Below are positions 1 to 10,379 of a DNA stretch of 64,000 bases, piece after piece (the stretch's first letter is position 1; every line of letters begins with the position of its first letter). The DNA is from Candidatus Saccharibacteria bacterium HGW-Saccharibacteria-1 (GTDB taxonomy: Bacteria > Patescibacteriota > Saccharimonadia > Saccharimonadales > Saccharimonadaceae). Where the stretch lies: contig PGXZ01000002.1 of assembly GCA_002839415.1 (NCBI GenBank), positions 66,098-130,097 of the forward strand. The letters are read 5' to 3'. Position numbers and translations under genes: made by a program. A model generated the notes under the pieces. That model had not been told where the DNA came from and did no database searches. It saw only the letters and a program-made list of their open reading frames with translations.

Positions 1-1
1 G

Positions 2-127
2 GCTGTTGATATAGTCGACGCTAAAATTCAATCACAATTACGTGAATACAAGGAAATGACAGTTTCCCATATTGGCAAACGTGGAGTTATGGGCCGCTTT
101 AAACGAAGCTTCGCCCGCGAATTATAG
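2..127 (+). CDS. C-terminal fragment of a ribosome hibernation promoting factor (HPF/RaiA)-like protein (truncated by window start)
   Basis: Open frame from base 2 to TAG at 125-127: AVDIVDAKIQSQLREYKEMTVSHIGKRGVMGRFKRSFAREL; resembles HPF 'DxVxxKLxxQLRKYK'; position directly upstream of secA is common for hpf. Confidence 0.5.
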   Translation, partial: AVDIVDAKIQSQLREYKEMTVSHIGKRGVMGRFKRSFAREL

Positions 128-220
128 ATAGTTGTTATCTTGTCTAATTAGTGTTTTCGCCGTATAATAAAACCCAGTATTTTATTTTAGAACTTTCGAA
201 TAGGAGCGTGGTTTTTAGTT

Positions 221-2842
221 ATGGTGAACAAGAATAAGGTTCTAACCAAGGTATTTGGCGACCCACAGGTACGTCTATTAAAGGGATTACAGAAAAAAGT
301 TATTGCAATCAATGCTTTAACTGATAAATATAAAAGGTTTTCAAAGCCAGAGCTCAAGGCTCAAACTGAGGTTTTGAAAAAGAAACTACAGAAAAAAGGC
401 GTTACTTTGGACGCGATTATGCCCGATGCTTTTGCATTAGTGCGCGAGGCTAGCGAGCGTGTGCTGGGCATGCGGCATTTTGACGTGCAATTGATTGGCG
501 GCATTGCGCTACATGAAGGCAACGTGGCCGAAATGAAAACTGGTGAAGGTAAAACCTTGGTTGCTACTTTGCCGGTGTATTTGAATGCGCTAGAAGCTAA
601 AGGTGTTCACGTTGTTACAGTAAATGACTACTTGGCGCAACGCGACGCTTGTTGGATGGGCGAATTGTATGATTTCTTAGGTTTAACAACTGGTATTATT
701 ATTAACGACGCATCATTTTTGTTTGATCCAAAATATGAAAACGAAGATCACACTGACCCTCGCTTAAGGCATTTGCGTCCAGCGACTCGCAAAGAAGCTT
801 ACGCGGCTGATATTACTTATGGTACGAATAACGAGTTTGGTTTCGATTATTTGCGCGACAATATGGTTAACGAAGTTGATTTGTTGCGTCAGCGTGATTT
901 GAATTATGCGATCGTTGATGAAGTCGATAGCATCTTGATTGACGAGGCTAGGACTCCGCTGATTATTAGCGCGCCGGCTGCAGAAAATCCTGATAGCTAT
1001 TATCAGTTTGCCAAGATCGCGGCTAAATTAGTTCCCGAAGATTACATTATGGACGAAAAACATCGCACGGTGGCGTTAAGCGATGAAGGTACTGAAAAAG
1101 TACAAAAATTACTAGGAATAAAGAATCTGTACAGCCCAGATTATGTTCGTTCGGTTTACCACATGGATCAAGCCTTGCGTGCACAAGCTCTATTTAGGCG
1201 CGACAAAGATTACGTCGTAACGAACGAAGGTGAAGTGATTATTGTTGATGAATTTACGGGTCGTTTAATGCAAGGCCGTCGTTATAACGAGGGTTTGCAC
1301 CAAGCGATTGAAGCCAAAGAGGGCGTTCCGGTTCTTCAGGAAAGTATGACCTTAGCTACTGTTTCGTTTCAGAATTATTTCCGTTTATACAAGAAACTAT
1401 CAGGAATGACGGGTACGGCGTTTACCGAGGCCGAAGAGTTTCAACAAATTTATAGCCTTGATGTTATTCAAATTCCATCGAATCGCCCAATTGCGCGTAT
1501 CGACAAGCAAGATTTAATCTTTAAATCTGAAAAAGCTAAATTAAAGTCAGTCGCAAACGCGGTGGCCGAATATCATAAGCAGGGTCGACCAGTGTTGGTT
1601 GGTTCGGCTTCGATTGCTAAAAATGAGTTGATAGCGTCTTGGTTGGACGAGGCAAAAATACCTTATGAACTATTGAACGCCAAAAACAACGAACGTGAGG
1701 CCGCAATTATCGAAAAAGCCGGCGAAAAAGGTGCAATTACGCTTGCAACTAATATTGCTGGTCGTGGTACTGACATTAAATTAGGTGAAGGTGTTAAAGA
1801 GCTTGGTGGGCTAGTGGTCATTGGTTCTGAGCGACATGAATCACGTCGAATTGATAATCAGCTACGTGGACGCGGTGGACGACAGGGTGATCCAGGTGAA
1901 ACTCAATTCTACGTTTCAACCGAAGATGATTTGATGCGTATTTTCCAAGGTGAGCGAATTGCTGGTTTAATGGACAAACTAGGTCTCGATGAAGATACTC
2001 CGATTCAAAATAAAGCAGTGTCCAAAACACTTGAATCAGCTCAAAAACGCGTAGAGGGATTTAATTTTGATACTCGTAAAAACGTTGTTCAATATGACAA
2101 TGTCATAAACCGTCACCGTCGGGTTGTTTATACGATACGTCGCAAAATTCTAGAGGGCAGCGATATCAAGCCCGAGATCGAAATCTTGATCAAAGACAAA
2201 GTTCGAGAATTAACATTGTTACCTGCAAAAAACAACAAGAATTTTGCGGATTCGTTTGAAACGATCTTTCCACTCCCCGAGGATAAAATTAAACTAATCG
2301 GTGACGAGAAGAGAGACAAAGCGCGCTTGGAGCTTGCACAAAAGGAAGTTGCAAAGCTATATAAAGAAAAAGAGGCCGAGCTTGAAACTGATATAATCCG
2401 CAAAATTGAACGAGAAGTTTATTTGCAGGTGCTTGATACGCTTTGGATGCAACACCTAGAGAATATGCAACATCTTCGTGAGGGTATTCACTGGCGAAGT
2501 GTTGGTCAACGCGACCCATTAGTGGAATATCGAAGTGAATCACAAAACTTGTTTAGCAGTTTACAGGCGACTTTACGCGATGAAGTATTGCGCGCAATTA
2601 TGCACGTACATCGTACTGACATTATTGCCAAAAGCAATGAAGAATACGAAACGGAGCTAACACGCCTAGCTGAAAATGCAGTTGAAAAAGGTGTAAACGA
2701 AATTACTGGTGGTGAGGAAAATCGAGACCATGATTTCAAGGTAGCTAAAAAGACTTTAGTTCAAACTGCAAACCAAAAAAAGAATCAATCACGCAAGAAA
2801 AAGAAGTCTCAGCGTCAAAATCGCAAAAATAATCGCAAATAA
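221..2842 (+). CDS. secA: Preprotein translocase subunit SecA
   Basis: 873 aa; MKTGEGKTLVATLP Walker A, VDEVDSILIDEARTPLIIS, TNIAGRGTDIKLG, GRGGRQGDPG motifs. Confidence 0.98.
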   Translation: MVNKNKVLTKVFGDPQVRLLKGLQKKVIAINALTDKYKRFSKPELKAQTEVLKKKLQKKGVTLDAIMPDAFALVREASERVLGMRHFDVQLIGGIALHEGNVAEMKTGEGKTLVATLPVYLNALEAKGVHVVTVNDYLAQRDACWMGELYDFLGLTTGIIINDASFLFDPKYENEDHTDPRLRHLRPATRKEAYAADITYGTNNEFGFDYLRDNMVNEVDLLRQRDLNYAIVDEVDSILIDEARTPLIISAPAAENPDSYYQFAKIAAKLVPEDYIMDEKHRTVALSDEGTEKVQKLLGIKNLYSPDYVRSVYHMDQALRAQALFRRDKDYVVTNEGEVIIVDEFTGRLMQGRRYNEGLHQAIEAKEGVPVLQESMTLATVSFQNYFRLYKKLSGMTGTAFTEAEEFQQIYSLDVIQIPSNRPIARIDKQDLIFKSEKAKLKSVANAVAEYHKQGRPVLVGSASIAKNELIASWLDEAKIPYELLNAKNNEREAAIIEKAGEKGAITLATNIAGRGTDIKLGEGVKELGGLVVIGSERHESRRIDNQLRGRGGRQGDPGETQFYVSTEDDLMRIFQGERIAGLMDKLGLDEDTPIQNKAVSKTLESAQKRVEGFNFDTRKNVVQYDNVINRHRRVVYTIRRKILEGSDIKPEIEILIKDKVRELTLLPAKNNKNFADSFETIFPLPEDKIKLIGDEKRDKARLELAQKEVAKLYKEKEAELETDIIRKIEREVYLQVLDTLWMQHLENMQHLREGIHWRSVGQRDPLVEYRSESQNLFSSLQATLRDEVLRAIMHVHRTDIIAKSNEEYETELTRLAENAVEKGVNEITGGEENRDHDFKVAKKTLVQTANQKKNQSRKKKKSQRQNRKNNRK

Positions 2843-2866
2843 CGGGTTGGCAGAAGGAAGATAACA

Positions 2867-4147
2867 ATGAATCATACCATCGAAGAGATGCGATTAAAAA
2901 ATGGCGCCCGTGGCTTACTGATAGATGTGCCGGATGCTACAACGATGAGTATGCAATTTCATTTTCGTGCAGGCAATCGCTATGCTAAATCAAAGGATAT
3001 CGAGCAGGTCGCACATATAATGGAGCACATGGCGTTTGGCGCGAATGCTCGTTTTAAAAACGAGTCAGATTTTGAATTCGAATTTACTAAAAACGGCGCA
3101 TATCGCAATGCATATACTAGTGATTTATCAATGGTCTACGAAGCGGACTGTGCTGATTTTGAATGGGATAGGATTCTTGACTTACAAAAATTAGCAATTT
3201 GTCAGCCAAGATTTAATGAAGCCGAGTTAAATGCCGAAAAAGGCAATGTTCGCAGTGAATTGACCAATTACCTAAATGATCATCATCGTATATTGTGGCC
3301 AAGGGTTCAGCAGTTACTTGGAGAGGATGTGCTAACCTACAAGCAATCATTGCCTACGATTAGCGCCGTAACGTTAGCCGATGTCCGCGAGCACCACAGA
3401 CGCACTCATACGACGCGTAACATGCGTTTTGTTGTAGCGGGTAAGCTTCATGGGCGGAAAGCCGAGATTAAGCGACAACTTGAAGATTTTCAGCTGGCCG
3501 AAGGCGAGCGCTTTGAGATCCCCAAGGATGAGCTTAAAAAAGCCGGCCCATGTATTATTCGCCGTAAAAGTGCAACTAATTTAACTTTTGGGCTTTTTAT
3601 GGCCGTTCCCTGGGAGCTGAACGACGAAGACTTAGATGCGATGCATTACCTGAATCATATTTTGACAGGTACTATGCACTCACGTATTTTTGGTGCAGCT
3701 CGAAGCAAGGGTTTGGCGTACAATGTTAGCGCCTATACGGCGACTGGTTTTTACGACAGCGGTTGGGATATTACTGGCCAAGTAAATCACGAGGCGGCGG
3801 GTGACTTATTTGATATCATTACGCGTGAAGTCGATTGTGTATTGAATGGCAAAATCAAAGAGTCCGAATTAAACGCTGCAAAATCATTTGCACTTGGTCG
3901 TTACCAGATGGGTGCTCAGACTGTTTCGCAAATTAGCGGATTTTATACGGGGCGATATTTCGCTGACGGCTTTATAAAAGATTATTACAAAGTTCCCGAG
4001 ATGATTAAGAACGTTACTATGGAACGTATGGTAACGACCGCACGAAGCTTTATAAACGAAGATAAGTGGGTTCTTGCCGCAGTCAGCAATGGCGAAAAGC
4101 ATGATCTGGTAAAACTAAACGAAAAAGTAGAAACATTATTTAAATAG
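2867..4147 (+). CDS. M16 family zinc peptidase (insulinase-like)
   Basis: Inverted zinc motif HIMEH followed by MAFG; M16-type C-terminal half; SD upstream (agaaggaag). Confidence 0.88.
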   Translation: MNHTIEEMRLKNGARGLLIDVPDATTMSMQFHFRAGNRYAKSKDIEQVAHIMEHMAFGANARFKNESDFEFEFTKNGAYRNAYTSDLSMVYEADCADFEWDRILDLQKLAICQPRFNEAELNAEKGNVRSELTNYLNDHHRILWPRVQQLLGEDVLTYKQSLPTISAVTLADVREHHRRTHTTRNMRFVVAGKLHGRKAEIKRQLEDFQLAEGERFEIPKDELKKAGPCIIRRKSATNLTFGLFMAVPWELNDEDLDAMHYLNHILTGTMHSRIFGAARSKGLAYNVSAYTATGFYDSGWDITGQVNHEAAGDLFDIITREVDCVLNGKIKESELNAAKSFALGRYQMGAQTVSQISGFYTGRYFADGFIKDYYKVPEMIKNVTMERMVTTARSFINEDKWVLAAVSNGEKHDLVKLNEKVETLFK

Positions 4148-4162
4148 AGGTAATATTGTAGT

Positions 4163-5461
4163 ATGAATATCGCAATTGCTGGATACGGAATAGAGGGCGA
4201 ATCAAACTATAAATATTGGTCAAGTGATAAAAACAATCACATAACGATTTTTAATGAAGTTCAGCCAGAGCGTGAATTGCCGGTTGATAGCAATGCCGTA
4301 ATTGGCGAGAATGCTTTTGAAAAGATGAACGGCTTTGATTTGGTTGTTCGTACAGCCGGATTGGCGCCGCGTAAAATTATAACTGACGGTAAAATTTGGT
4401 CGGCGACTAATGAGTTTTTTGCAAAATGCCCCGCAAAAATAATTGGCGTAACTGGTACAAAGGGTAAGGGGACGACTGCCAGTTTGATTGCTAGTATTTT
4501 TGAGGCAGCCGGCAAAAAAGTCTGGCTACTCGGAAATATTGGCGTGCCATCGCTCGATTCGTTACCGATTATTCAGCCTGATGATATTGTGGTGTACGAG
4601 ATGTCTAGCTTTCAGCTTTGGGATTTAGAACGTTCACCTCATGTTGCTGTTGTGTTGTTGATCGAGCCTGACCATTTAAATGTCCACGATGATTTTGATG
4701 ACTATGTTAAGGCTAAGTCTAATATTAGGAAATATCAAAAAGCAGGTGATCTGTGTATTTTTAATCCGACAAATAAATATTCAGCCCAAATTGCGAAGAC
4801 TTCTAACTTAGGTGAGGCCGTTCGTTACGGAATTAAGGCCGACGGCGGTGTTTACGAAAAGGATAATAGTTTTTATCAATCTGAATACAAAATTTGTTCA
4901 ACATTAGCACTTCAGCTAATTGGTCAGCACAATATTGAAAATGCTTGTGCAGCCATAACTGTCGCAAAATTCTTTGAATTAACAGATGATGAAATTGAAT
5001 CTGGGTTGCAAAGATTCAAAGGCTTACCGCACAGAATCGAGTTTGTCCGTGATTTGAACGGTGTTTTATATTATAATGACAGTTTTTCGTCGGCCCCATC
5101 AGCTACGATTGCCGCTATGAAATCTTTCGATAAACCTGAAATCGTCGTTCTGGGCGGTGTAGACAAGGGGGCTGATTTTTCGGTTCTAGCGACGGAAATT
5201 AAAAACCGCGATAATATTAAAAAGGTAATTGTGATTGGCGAAATTGGGCAAAAATTAGCCAAAATATTAAAAGATGTAAATTCAGGTTTAGATATTGAAG
5301 TGTCGAATGCTAAGTCGTTACGGCTAATTATTGAGCAAATTCAATTAAGCGTATTACCAGGTGATGTTGTGCTATTCAGCCCAGCCTGTGCAAGTTTTGA
5401 TATGTTTAAAAACTTTTATGATCGAGGTGATCAATTTAGAGAGATCGTTAATAACTTGTGA
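4163..5461 (+). CDS. murD: UDP-N-acetylmuramoyl-L-alanine--glutamate ligase (MurD; possibly the L-Glu-using MurD2 type given the adjacent murL)
   Basis: Mur ligase GVTGTKGKGTTASL ATP loop, EMSSFQLW, EPDHLNVHDDFDDYVKAKSNI; 4-nt overlap (GTGA) with the next gene. Confidence 0.9.
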   Translation: MNIAIAGYGIEGESNYKYWSSDKNNHITIFNEVQPERELPVDSNAVIGENAFEKMNGFDLVVRTAGLAPRKIITDGKIWSATNEFFAKCPAKIIGVTGTKGKGTTASLIASIFEAAGKKVWLLGNIGVPSLDSLPIIQPDDIVVYEMSSFQLWDLERSPHVAVVLLIEPDHLNVHDDFDDYVKAKSNIRKYQKAGDLCIFNPTNKYSAQIAKTSNLGEAVRYGIKADGGVYEKDNSFYQSEYKICSTLALQLIGQHNIENACAAITVAKFFELTDDEIESGLQRFKGLPHRIEFVRDLNGVLYYNDSFSSAPSATIAAMKSFDKPEIVVLGGVDKGADFSVLATEIKNRDNIKKVIVIGEIGQKLAKILKDVNSGLDIEVSNAKSLRLIIEQIQLSVLPGDVVLFSPACASFDMFKNFYDRGDQFREIVNNL

Positions 5462-6735
5462 ATCGATTCATTTTCAAATCATATTTTTTCGATCAGGCTA
5501 GTAAAACGGCCAGTTTTAATTACGCATTTGAAGACGGCAGGGCCTTTACTGAGAAAGTTGCATTTAAATTAACAGATAATCATAATTACAACCGTGAAAC
5601 TCTTGATAGAGCGTTATTTTTATCGTTTATGCTAGTCGGTGTGTCATACTACAAGACTTTTCCTTCAGAAGATGTGTTAATTGATTTTCCGATTGATAAA
5701 TGGCAGGTTAATTTTTTTAATAAAGTTTATCAAGAGGGCTTGGGTCAATTTGCTTATGAGAATGGCTTGAAAAAGGATGATTTGGCGCATTTTGAGGCAA
5801 ACGCAGAATATTCAACAGTCATGGCGCCTAATTACACTGGTTCGGGTACTTTAGCTCTTCAAAGTGGCGGCAAAGACTCTTTATTGACAGCGTCACTTTT
5901 GAAAAGCAAAAGTATTGATTTTGCGGCTTGGTACCTATCGAGCGGTGAAGATTATCCGTCATTATTAGAATTTGTTAGCCCTGAACTGATTATTAGCAAT
6001 CGTTTGATTGACCGCAACAATTTAAACCAGGCGCTAGGTGACGGGGCATTAAATGGCCACGTGCCAATAACTTATATTGTTCAAAGTTTCGCTGTTATTC
6101 AAGCGATTCTAATGGGCAAATCGGATATCTTAGTCTCGATAGCTCACGAGGGCGAAGAGCCGCATCACTTTATAGGTGACTTATTAGTTTCGCATCAATG
6201 GTCAAAAACTTGGTTTGCCGAAGAAATGTTTGCTAGCTATGTTGCGCGCTACATTTCGCCAAATATCCGAATCGGATCACCGCTGAGATGCTATAGTGAG
6301 CTACGCGTGGCCGAGTTGTTTGTTGAAAACTCATGGAAACTATATGGCTATAAATTTAGTTCTTGTAACGTTTATAATTATCGTCAAGGGGCTAATAACA
6401 AGACGCTTGGTTGGTGTGGTGATTGTCCAAAATGTGTAAACTCTTATTTGCTATTTGCACCTTTTTTGCCAAAAAATAAACTTTGTAAATTATTTGGTGG
6501 CGTAGATTTGTTCGCGCGGAACGATTTAATTGACACATTCAAGGGTTTACTTGGGGTTGATGGATTTACAAAGCCTTTTGAGTGTATTGGAGAGGTCGAC
6601 GAGCTAAGAGTAGCTTATCATATGGCGATCAAAAAATATGATTATCAAAAACTGCCGTTTAAAGTGCCTGAGTCAAATTTTGATTACAAACTGCTGTACC
6701 AAGCTCAAAATTGGGCCCCTAAAGTGTTACAATAG
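5458..6735 (+). CDS. murL: MurL-type UDP-MurNAc-L-Ala-L-Glu epimerase (PP-loop-like protein)
   Basis: QSGGKDSLLTASLL PP-loop, SIAHEGEEPHHFIGDLLVSHQWSKTWFAE, WCGDCPKCVNSYLLFAPFLP; translationally coupled to murD. Confidence 0.78.
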   Translation: MNRFIFKSYFFDQASKTASFNYAFEDGRAFTEKVAFKLTDNHNYNRETLDRALFLSFMLVGVSYYKTFPSEDVLIDFPIDKWQVNFFNKVYQEGLGQFAYENGLKKDDLAHFEANAEYSTVMAPNYTGSGTLALQSGGKDSLLTASLLKSKSIDFAAWYLSSGEDYPSLLEFVSPELIISNRLIDRNNLNQALGDGALNGHVPITYIVQSFAVIQAILMGKSDILVSIAHEGEEPHHFIGDLLVSHQWSKTWFAEEMFASYVARYISPNIRIGSPLRCYSELRVAELFVENSWKLYGYKFSSCNVYNYRQGANNKTLGWCGDCPKCVNSYLLFAPFLPKNKLCKLFGGVDLFARNDLIDTFKGLLGVDGFTKPFECIGEVDELRVAYHMAIKKYDYQKLPFKVPESNFDYKLLYQAQNWAPKVLQ

Positions 6736-6740
6736 ATTTA

Positions 6741-7820
6741 ATGCAGCCACTTACAAAAAGATTAACTAATTTATTATCCGAAATTGATGCGGCGTTTTTA
6801 CGTTTGCAGATTACAAAAAAACAAGATGAGCTTGCAGAATTGAACGTGCAACTGTCATCGTCCGAAATTTGGAATAACCCCGTAAACGCTCAAGAGGTGA
6901 ATAAAAAGTTTTCAGCACTTTCAGCTATGGTAGAGCCATGGATAACATTAAAATTCCAAGTAACTGATATGGTCGAGCTAATGCAGCTTGGTGACGACAG
7001 CTTAATGGCTGAATTTGAGCAGCAAGTGAACGCTTTTGAGGCGGAGTTTAGTAAACTTCGCAAAGACCTTTTATTCAACGGTGAATACGACAATCACAAT
7101 GCAATCATCAGGCTAAGTGCTGGTGTTGGTGGTACGGATGCTCAGGATTGGACCGAGATGCTAGAGCGAATGTATTTACGTTGGGCGACTAAATCTGATA
7201 TGAAATCCGAAATTATTGAACGCTCGGTCGCTGAAGAGGCGGGGATTAAATCAAGTGTAATAGAAATCACTGGACTAAACGCCTATGGGCGGCTTAGGGG
7301 TGAACATGGTGTTCATCGTTTAGTGCGCCTAAGCCCGTTTAATAGCGATAACCTGCGTCAGACGAGTTTTGCGCTAGTCGAGGTCTTGCCGCAAATCGAT
7401 ACCCCAGATGAAGTCCAAATTGACGACAAAGATATCAAGGTTGACGTATATCGTTCGGGCGGCAAGGGTGGCCAATCTGTTAATACGACCGACAGCGCTG
7501 TTCGTGTAACTCATATTCCAACTGGAATTGTTGTGGCGATTCAAAATGAGCGTTCGCAGCTTCAGAATCGTGAAATGGCAATGAAAATTTTACGGTCCAA
7601 GCTAATTCAGCTGCAGCTTGAACAACACGCTTCAAACGTTTCTGAATTGCATGCTGGCGAATCAGCTAATTGGGGCTCGCAGATTAGAAATTATGTCTTG
7701 CATCCGTATACCATAGTCAAAGATACGCGCACTAAGCACGAGAATCAAAATGCTCAAGGAGTACTTGATGGCGACATTGATGAGTTTTCCGAAGCGTACT
7801 TGGAATCACTTCAGCAATAA
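6741..7820 (+). CDS. prfB: Peptide chain release factor 2
   Basis: GGKGGQSVNTTDSAVRVTH (GGQ), SPF tripeptide (RLSPFNSDNLRQTSF); continuous frame without internal TGA. Confidence 0.96.
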   Translation: MQPLTKRLTNLLSEIDAAFLRLQITKKQDELAELNVQLSSSEIWNNPVNAQEVNKKFSALSAMVEPWITLKFQVTDMVELMQLGDDSLMAEFEQQVNAFEAEFSKLRKDLLFNGEYDNHNAIIRLSAGVGGTDAQDWTEMLERMYLRWATKSDMKSEIIERSVAEEAGIKSSVIEITGLNAYGRLRGEHGVHRLVRLSPFNSDNLRQTSFALVEVLPQIDTPDEVQIDDKDIKVDVYRSGGKGGQSVNTTDSAVRVTHIPTGIVVAIQNERSQLQNREMAMKILRSKLIQLQLEQHASNVSELHAGESANWGSQIRNYVLHPYTIVKDTRTKHENQNAQGVLDGDIDEFSEAYLESLQQ

Positions 7821-7826
7821 CAAAGT

Positions 7827-8558
7827 TTATTTAACTTCCGTTCCGCCCCATTCAACAACCGTAAAGCCTTTTCGCTCAAATGAACTGATTGTTTGTGGTT
7901 TGATTTGCTGATATTTGTCAACTGCTTTATAAACCATAAATACGCGCAATATCGAATCAGGAGCAGGCGAGATTGATAATTTTGCGCCGTCGGTATAGTC
8001 TTTGCCGGCAAAATGGATTAAATTATATTTATTGTTTTCCATTTTAGGCAACCAAAATACTATCATTTCGTTATATTCTTTGGCGGTTAACCCTAAGTCT
8101 TTTAATGTTTTTTGTAAAAAAGATTTTGTGTCATAACCTGTTACGACAAAACCTGTGTCGAACTTTGAATAGTCAGTTTTCGATTTACCCTCCCAGAATA
8201 AATAACTATATGCAAGTCCATCAGCGTGATTAATTAAACTACCATCGGTTTTGGCGGTAACATCCCAGCCATTTAATGTTTTATTGTAGTCTGGATATGT
8301 TGACGTTAGCTTTCCGTCATAAAATAGTTTAACGCTAACATCTTCTGTCTTAGTTGGGTATAGATAAATCACTGGCTTCATTATCGTTATCGAACCATCA
8401 TCAGGTCTAGACTCAGTATATTCTTCGGAAGTATTCTCGATATAAACTTGGTATGCAAACACACTTCCAGACACCAAAAACAATATCGCCAAGATAAAAG
8501 TAAAGATTAAAGCCGTTCTTTTAATATTTTTCTTTGTCTTTTTGTTAGATTTAGGCAT
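7827..8558 (-). CDS. Membrane-anchored extracellular protein of unknown function (KPVIYLYP-motif family)
   Basis: ORF track start 8684 trimmed to MPKSNKKTKK at 8558 with SD AGAGGAAA; N-terminal TM; KPVIYLYPTKTEDVSVKL motif. Confidence 0.65.
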   Translation of the reverse strand: MPKSNKKTKKNIKRTALIFTFILAILFLVSGSVFAYQVYIENTSEEYTESRPDDGSITIMKPVIYLYPTKTEDVSVKLFYDGKLTSTYPDYNKTLNGWDVTAKTDGSLINHADGLAYSYLFWEGKSKTDYSKFDTGFVVTGYDTKSFLQKTLKDLGLTAKEYNEMIVFWLPKMENNKYNLIHFAGKDYTDGAKLSISPAPDSILRVFMVYKAVDKYQQIKPQTISSFERKGFTVVEWGGTEVK

Positions 8559-8659
8559 TATTTCCTCTAAACTTTTATATTTATTTTTAAAGTATAGCAC
8601 TTTTATTATCTTTTTTTCATTTTTATTGATAATGCTTGTTATGTTATAATTATCATTGA

Positions 8660-9343
8660 ATGATATTGCTTGATAGGGTAACAAAATCGTACGGTAAGGA
8701 TCTAAATCCGGCTATAAATCGGATTAGTTTGTTTATCGAGCCGCGTGAGTTTGTTATTTTAGTTGGGACTAGCGGTGCTGGCAAGTCGACACTATTAAAG
8801 CTTTTAACTCGTGAAGAAAAACCAACTAGCGGTAAAATCGTGGTTGGTGGAATTGATTATGACACCCTAAAAGACAGAGATATTCCAATGTTACGCCGTA
8901 AAATTGGCGTAGTTTTTCAGGATTTTAAATTATTACCACAGCGAACTGTTTTTGAAAACGTCGCCTTTGCACTAGAGATTGCCGGTATGACGCGCCACGA
9001 GATTAAAAACACCGTGCCAAAAGTAATTGAACTGGTTGGTTTAACTGGCAAGGAAAAACAGTTTCCGCATCAATTATCTGGGGGCGAACGGCAGCGCGTA
9101 GCAATCGCTAGGGCAGTAGTACGACAGCCAAAAATTCTAATTGCCGACGAGCCAACCGGTAACCTTGATCCGCGCCACAGCTGGGATATTATTCGCTTAC
9201 TTGAAAAAATCAATAAATACGGCACGACGGTGTTGCTGACAACCCACAATGCTGAGATTGTAAACAAGCTAAAGCGACGCGTTATTACACTTGAACACGG
9301 TAAAATTACCGGCGATCAAGCGCAGGGGAGCTACAGACAATGA
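8660..9343 (+). CDS. ftsE: Cell division ATP-binding protein FtsE
   Basis: GTSGAGKSTLLKLL Walker A, LSGGERQRVAIARA signature, ILIADEPTGNLD; followed by ftsX with ATGA overlap. Confidence 0.95.
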   Translation: MILLDRVTKSYGKDLNPAINRISLFIEPREFVILVGTSGAGKSTLLKLLTREEKPTSGKIVVGGIDYDTLKDRDIPMLRRKIGVVFQDFKLLPQRTVFENVAFALEIAGMTRHEIKNTVPKVIELVGLTGKEKQFPHQLSGGERQRVAIARAVVRQPKILIADEPTGNLDPRHSWDIIRLLEKINKYGTTVLLTTHNAEIVNKLKRRVITLEHGKITGDQAQGSYRQ

Positions 9344-10323
9344 TATCCAAGAAAAAAGCCGATTCAAAATCAATTGCAAAGCAAAAACGAAACAAACGCA
9401 AATTGCTTTCGTTTGCCAGGGTTTGTCGCTATGGCTTGGATAGCTTTGTTCGCAACTCTTGGCTATCCGTTGCGGCCACGGCTGTTATGACGATTACATT
9501 ATTGATCATTTTTGTTGCATTTATTGCCCAAAATATCTTAACCGATACGGTCGGCGAGCTTCGCAACAAGGTTGACATGTCGATTTATCTTAAAACTGAA
9601 ACAACCGACGAACAGGCAGCTGCAATATCAAAATTGCTTAAAAAACTACCATCAGTCAGAACTGTAACGTACGTCAGTGCAGCTAAAGCTAGGGAACAAA
9701 TTGTAGAGACGAATAAAAATAACAGTGACGTCCTCGAGGCGCTAAAGGTTGCGACTAATAAAAACCCAGCGACGCTTCGAATTGTAGTTAATGATATAAA
9801 TAACACCGCAGAGCTTGAAAAATTTGCTGAAAATAATGCCATATTGCAACGCTCAATCAACCAAGATTACAAGCCGTCCTTTGCGGGTGAGCGGCGCGAG
9901 ACTATCAAATCAATTGGTCGGGCGGTTAATTTTGCACAGGAGGTTGGTATTATAGCCGGTTCTATATTTGTAGCCATTTCATCTTTAATTATCTTTAATA
10001 CTATCCGCATGGCAATATTTAACCGCAAGGAAGAAATCCAGATGATGAAGCTGATTGGGGCTGACCAGTCGTTTATAAGGGGTCCATTCTTGATTGAGTC
10101 TATAATATATGGCTTTATTGCGGCCTTGATTGCAACAGGTTTAGGCGTTACGGGCTTTTTCCGATCATCCGAGCTGCTGGCTAGCTATCAGATTTCAGTA
10201 CAACCAACGCTTAGTTTGATTACTGTCTATTGGCCAGTCGTTTTGTTGAGTATGATTGTATTAGGTGCTTTTATAGGCATTGTTTCATCGTTATTTGCGA
10301 CACATCGCTATCTTAAATTATAA
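9340..10323 (+). CDS. ftsX: Cell division permease FtsX
   Basis: 4-TM FtsX architecture; overlaps ftsE; NTIRMAIFNRKEEIQMMKLIGADQSFIRGPFLIES. Confidence 0.93.
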   Translation: MISKKKADSKSIAKQKRNKRKLLSFARVCRYGLDSFVRNSWLSVAATAVMTITLLIIFVAFIAQNILTDTVGELRNKVDMSIYLKTETTDEQAAAISKLLKKLPSVRTVTYVSAAKAREQIVETNKNNSDVLEALKVATNKNPATLRIVVNDINNTAELEKFAENNAILQRSINQDYKPSFAGERRETIKSIGRAVNFAQEVGIIAGSIFVAISSLIIFNTIRMAIFNRKEEIQMMKLIGADQSFIRGPFLIESIIYGFIAALIATGLGVTGFFRSSELLASYQISVQPTLSLITVYWPVVLLSMIVLGAFIGIVSSLFATHRYLKL

Positions 10324-10379
10324 GCACAAGCTTTTTAGGGTTGATTTGTTATCATTCTTATGTTAAAATTTAATGTAAT

